A stretch of 6,871 nt of DNA from NCBI GenBank assembly GCA_903893955.1, contig CAITOG010000064.1:1-6871 (forward strand), read 5' to 3'. The notes under the pieces were generated by a model. The model had not been told where the DNA came from. It was given only the letters and a program-made list of their open reading frames with translations, and made no database searches. The stretch is from an uncultured Actinomycetes bacterium (GTDB taxonomy: Bacteria > Actinomycetota > Acidimicrobiia > Acidimicrobiales > RAAP-2). The position numbers and the translations under genes are program-made. Positions 5,501 through 6,871 of the stretch are shown piece after piece (positions within the stretch are counted from its first letter, which is position 1; every line of letters begins with the position of its first letter).

Positions 5501-5944
5501 ATGCCAGCACCGAGCGAGAAGCAGTCCACGCTCCACGAGTTCCGCGCTTTCATCCTGCGAGGCAACGTGGTCGACCTGGCGGTCGCAGTTGCTGTGGGCG
5601 CTGCGTTCACGGCTGTCGTCACCTCCTTCGTCGCCGCCTTCATCACGCCGATCATCGGCGCGTTCCTCGGCAAGGACTTTCAGAAGCTGGCCTTCAGCAT
5701 CAACAGCTCGAAGTTCCAGTACGGCCTCTTCATCAACGCGCTGGTCACCTTCTTGATCACCGCCACGGTGGTGTTCTTCTTCGTCGTCAAGCCACTCCAG
5801 GCGCTCGTGCGGCGCCTCGGTATGAGTCCGCCTGAGCCGGCGCCGACCGCCGAGTGTCCCTCCTGCCTGAGCGAGATCCCTGCTGCCGCGACAAGGTGTC
5901 GCTTCTGCACGAGCGAGCTCGCCGCGGGATGGTCCTCAAGCTGA
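5501..5944 (+). CDS. mscL: Large-conductance mechanosensitive channel MscL with C-terminal zinc ribbon
   Basis: This 147-residue inner-membrane channel opens under membrane tension to release solutes during osmotic downshock. The amphipathic N-terminus (LHEFRAFILRGN, 11-22) leads into TM1 (about 22-48) with the signature RGNVVDLAVAVAVGAAF. Ala29 occupies the position of gate residue Gly22 of E. coli, as I recall for the mycobacterial protein. ITPIIG follows TM1. A periplasmic loop spans about 57-73, TM2 about 74-96, and KPLQALVRRL comes next. Instead of only a helical bundle, the cytoplasmic tail ends in a zinc-ribbon knuckle with Cys119, Cys122, Cys133 and Cys136. ATG 5501 is preceded by GGGGG just one base away, too close for a normal Shine-Dalgarno, so a leaderless mRNA or unusual initiation is possible. 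The gene converges on rlmB with 16 bases between stops. Confidence 0.95.
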   Translation: MPAPSEKQSTLHEFRAFILRGNVVDLAVAVAVGAAFTAVVTSFVAAFITPIIGAFLGKDFQKLAFSINSSKFQYGLFINALVTFLITATVVFFFVVKPLQALVRRLGMSPPEPAPTAECPSCLSEIPAAATRCRFCTSELAAGWSSS

Positions 5945-5959
5945 GAGATCGAGCCCCAA

Positions 5960-5977
5960 GCTAGCGACGTCGCTGGC
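5960..5977. terminator. Possible hairpin terminator between convergent mscL and rlmB
   Basis: GCTAGCG (5960-5966) can pair with CGCTGGC (5971-5977), giving a 7-bp stem with one G-U pair and an ACGT loop; the core is a 12-base palindrome (5963-5974). It lies 16 bases after the mscL stop and over the last codons of rlmB. No U-run follows, so it could only act as a U-less terminator, or it may be chance in Arg-rich coding sequence. Confidence 0.3.
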
Positions 5978-6806
5978 GAGCCACCTCGAAGAGCGCCACG
6001 GCACCGGCGACGGAGGCATTGAGCGACTCAACCTTGCCAAGCTGCGGGATCGAAGCGAGCTCGGTGCAGCGCTTTCGGCTCAAGGCCGCCAGTCCTCGCT
6101 CCTCGCTGCCGACGACGATCGCCACCGGCCGCGAGGAGACGTCGATGTCGTAGAGGTCCTTCGAGGCCTCGCCGGCGAGGCCGATCACCTCGACGCCGGC
6201 CTTGGCCAGCTGGTCGAGGGCGGTCGGGATTCCCGGCACGGTGGCGAAGGTGAGATGTTCGATCGCCCCGGCTGCCACCTTGGCCACCGTCGGTGTGATG
6301 CGTACCGAGCGATGCCGTGGCAGCACGACGCCGGTAACGCCGGCGCCGTCAGCGCTCCTGAGCAACGAGCCGAGGTTGTGCGGGTCGGTCAGCCCGTCGC
6401 AGAGAAGCAAGAACGGCGTGCCGGGTGCAGCCAGCAGGTCATCGAGGAGCACCGGGCGCAGCTCACGCGCCTTGGCGACGACGCCCTGATGAGACTCCGT
6501 GGTGGCGAGCCGCTCGAGACGAGCCCGCGGGATGACGTCGAGCGGGACTCGCTTCTTTCGGCAGATCGCCTCGATTTCGTCGAGCTGCGGTGATGACTCG
6601 AGCTCAGCCGCCATCGCCACCCGCTGGACCGGCCTCGTCCCCGAGGTGAGCAGCGCCAAGACTGCCCGGCGGCCCTCGACCTGATCGCCGCCAAGCTCGG
6701 GCGGTCGGGGCCCTTGTCGGCGCTCAGTGTTGCGAGCACCGTACCGTCGAGGGTCGCCACCTCGGCTGCCTCCCTGGGGACGGCTTCGCTTCGGTGGTGG
6801 GGTCAT
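5961..6806 (-). CDS. rlmB: TrmH/SpoU-family RNA 2'-O-methyltransferase, probable 23S rRNA Gm2251 methyltransferase RlmB
   Basis: This 281-residue cytosolic SAM-dependent SPOUT enzyme probably methylates the ribose of G2251 in the peptidyl-transferase P-loop of 23S rRNA. A basic, Gly/Pro/Arg-rich tail (1-38) precedes the small substrate-binding domain starting at VEGRRAVLALL (43-53) and ending near SHQGVVA (105-111). The knotted catalytic domain carries motif 1 DPHNLGSLLRSADGAG (141-156, with Asn144 and catalytic Arg150), motif 2 VVGSEERGL (231-239) and motif 3 IPQLGKVESLNASVAGAV (253-270, with Asn263). ATG 6806 is preferred over the upstream in-frame GTG 6830 because GGAGG at 6815-6811 precedes it. 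That ATG also overlaps the ispF stop as ATGA, implying translational coupling and one operon. The specific target G2251 is inferred from family resemblance; a related 2'-O-methyltransferase function (for example TsnR-like) cannot be excluded. Confidence 0.93.
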   Translation of the reverse strand: MTPPPKRSRPQGGSRGGDPRRYGARNTERRQGPRPPELGGDQVEGRRAVLALLTSGTRPVQRVAMAAELESSPQLDEIEAICRKKRVPLDVIPRARLERLATTESHQGVVAKARELRPVLLDDLLAAPGTPFLLLCDGLTDPHNLGSLLRSADGAGVTGVVLPRHRSVRITPTVAKVAAGAIEHLTFATVPGIPTALDQLAKAGVEVIGLAGEASKDLYDIDVSSRPVAIVVGSEERGLAALSRKRCTELASIPQLGKVESLNASVAGAVALFEVARQRRR

Positions 6807-6871
6807 CGTTCCTCCATGAGCGCGACGCACAGCGAGCCGATCCCCTCGGCTCGCCCGAGGGCGCCAAGGTG
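6803..6871 (-). CDS. ispF: 2-C-methyl-D-erythritol 2,4-cyclodiphosphate synthase IspF, C-terminal 22 codons
   Basis: The frame running in from the right edge ends LGALGRAEGIGSLCVALM, then EER and TGA (6805-6803). The LGxxGRxEGI pattern followed by a short hydrophobic helix is the characteristic C-terminus of IspF (alone or fused to IspD), an enzyme of the non-mevalonate isoprenoid pathway that forms the cyclic diphosphate. Only this tail is in the window. The stop overlaps the rlmB start by four bases. As I recall, in mycobacteria cysS lies between ispF and the rlmB-type gene, and it is absent here. The fragment is short, so the call depends on motif recognition. Confidence 0.78.
   Translation of the reverse strand, partial: HLGALGRAEGIGSLCVALMEER
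6811..6815 (-). promoter_or_regulatory. Ribosome binding site that decides the rlmB start
   Basis: GGAGG lies four bases before ATG 6806 inside the last codons of ispF. No comparable site precedes the in-frame GTG at 6830, so the shorter rlmB reading frame is favoured. Confidence 0.75.

Noticed and set aside
6807..6830. Upstream GTG 6830 as the rlmB start
   Set aside because: It has no Shine-Dalgarno and would extend eight codons into ispF, whereas ATG 6806 has GGAGG and an ATGA overlap.

Overview
The window is GC-rich and reads as a chromosomal core region of a high-GC Gram-positive bacterium (Actinomycetota). The evidence is a groEL2-type chaperonin gene behind an HrcA operator, a CysO-like sulfur carrier, a GpgS-like glucosyltransferase, a stand-alone LytR_C membrane protein and GTG starts. 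A deep lineage such as Acidimicrobiia is a guess from overall feel, not something shown by the sequence. I see no insertion sequence, phage gene, CRISPR array or rRNA.

Layout. Minus strand, 1-563: the N-terminal third of GroEL, with a near-perfect CIRCE operator (610-636) and a second inverted repeat (586-605) upstream. Minus strand, 661-2228: a two-gene unit made of a threonine-synthase-family PLP enzyme (981-2228) followed by a small sulfur carrier ending in Gly-Gly (661-936). This unit starts with a SAM riboswitch (2245-2342) and a matching promoter (2351-2379). Plus strand, 2426-3172: a short GpgS-like glucosyltransferase. Minus strand, 3188-3763: a single-pass LytR_C protein. Plus strand, 3846-3917: tRNA-Thr(UGU). 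Minus strand, 3923-5446: a multipass GT-C-like membrane protein. Plus strand, 5501-5944: MscL with a C-terminal zinc ribbon. Minus strand, 5961-6806: an RlmB/TrmH-family rRNA methyltransferase, translationally coupled by a 4-base ATGA overlap to the last 22 codons of ispF (6803-6871).

The most interesting system is the SAM riboswitch / threonine-synthase-like enzyme / sulfur-carrier cassette. By default the enzyme would be labelled thrC. However, the SAM riboswitch, the adjacent carrier protein, and active-site loops that differ from ordinary threonine synthase (STGNLAN instead of STGNT; ASGSQLTK where threonine synthases have a GNAGN-like loop) all point to methionine synthesis. The likely reaction is O-phosphohomoserine plus carrier thiocarboxylate giving homocysteine. 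From memory, this route has been described in Streptomyces as MetM/MetO. The riboswitch here would add feedback control by SAM at the translational level. The other genes are housekeeping (GroEL, RlmB, IspF, tRNA) or envelope and osmotic functions (MscL, LytR_C, GT-C, GpgS).
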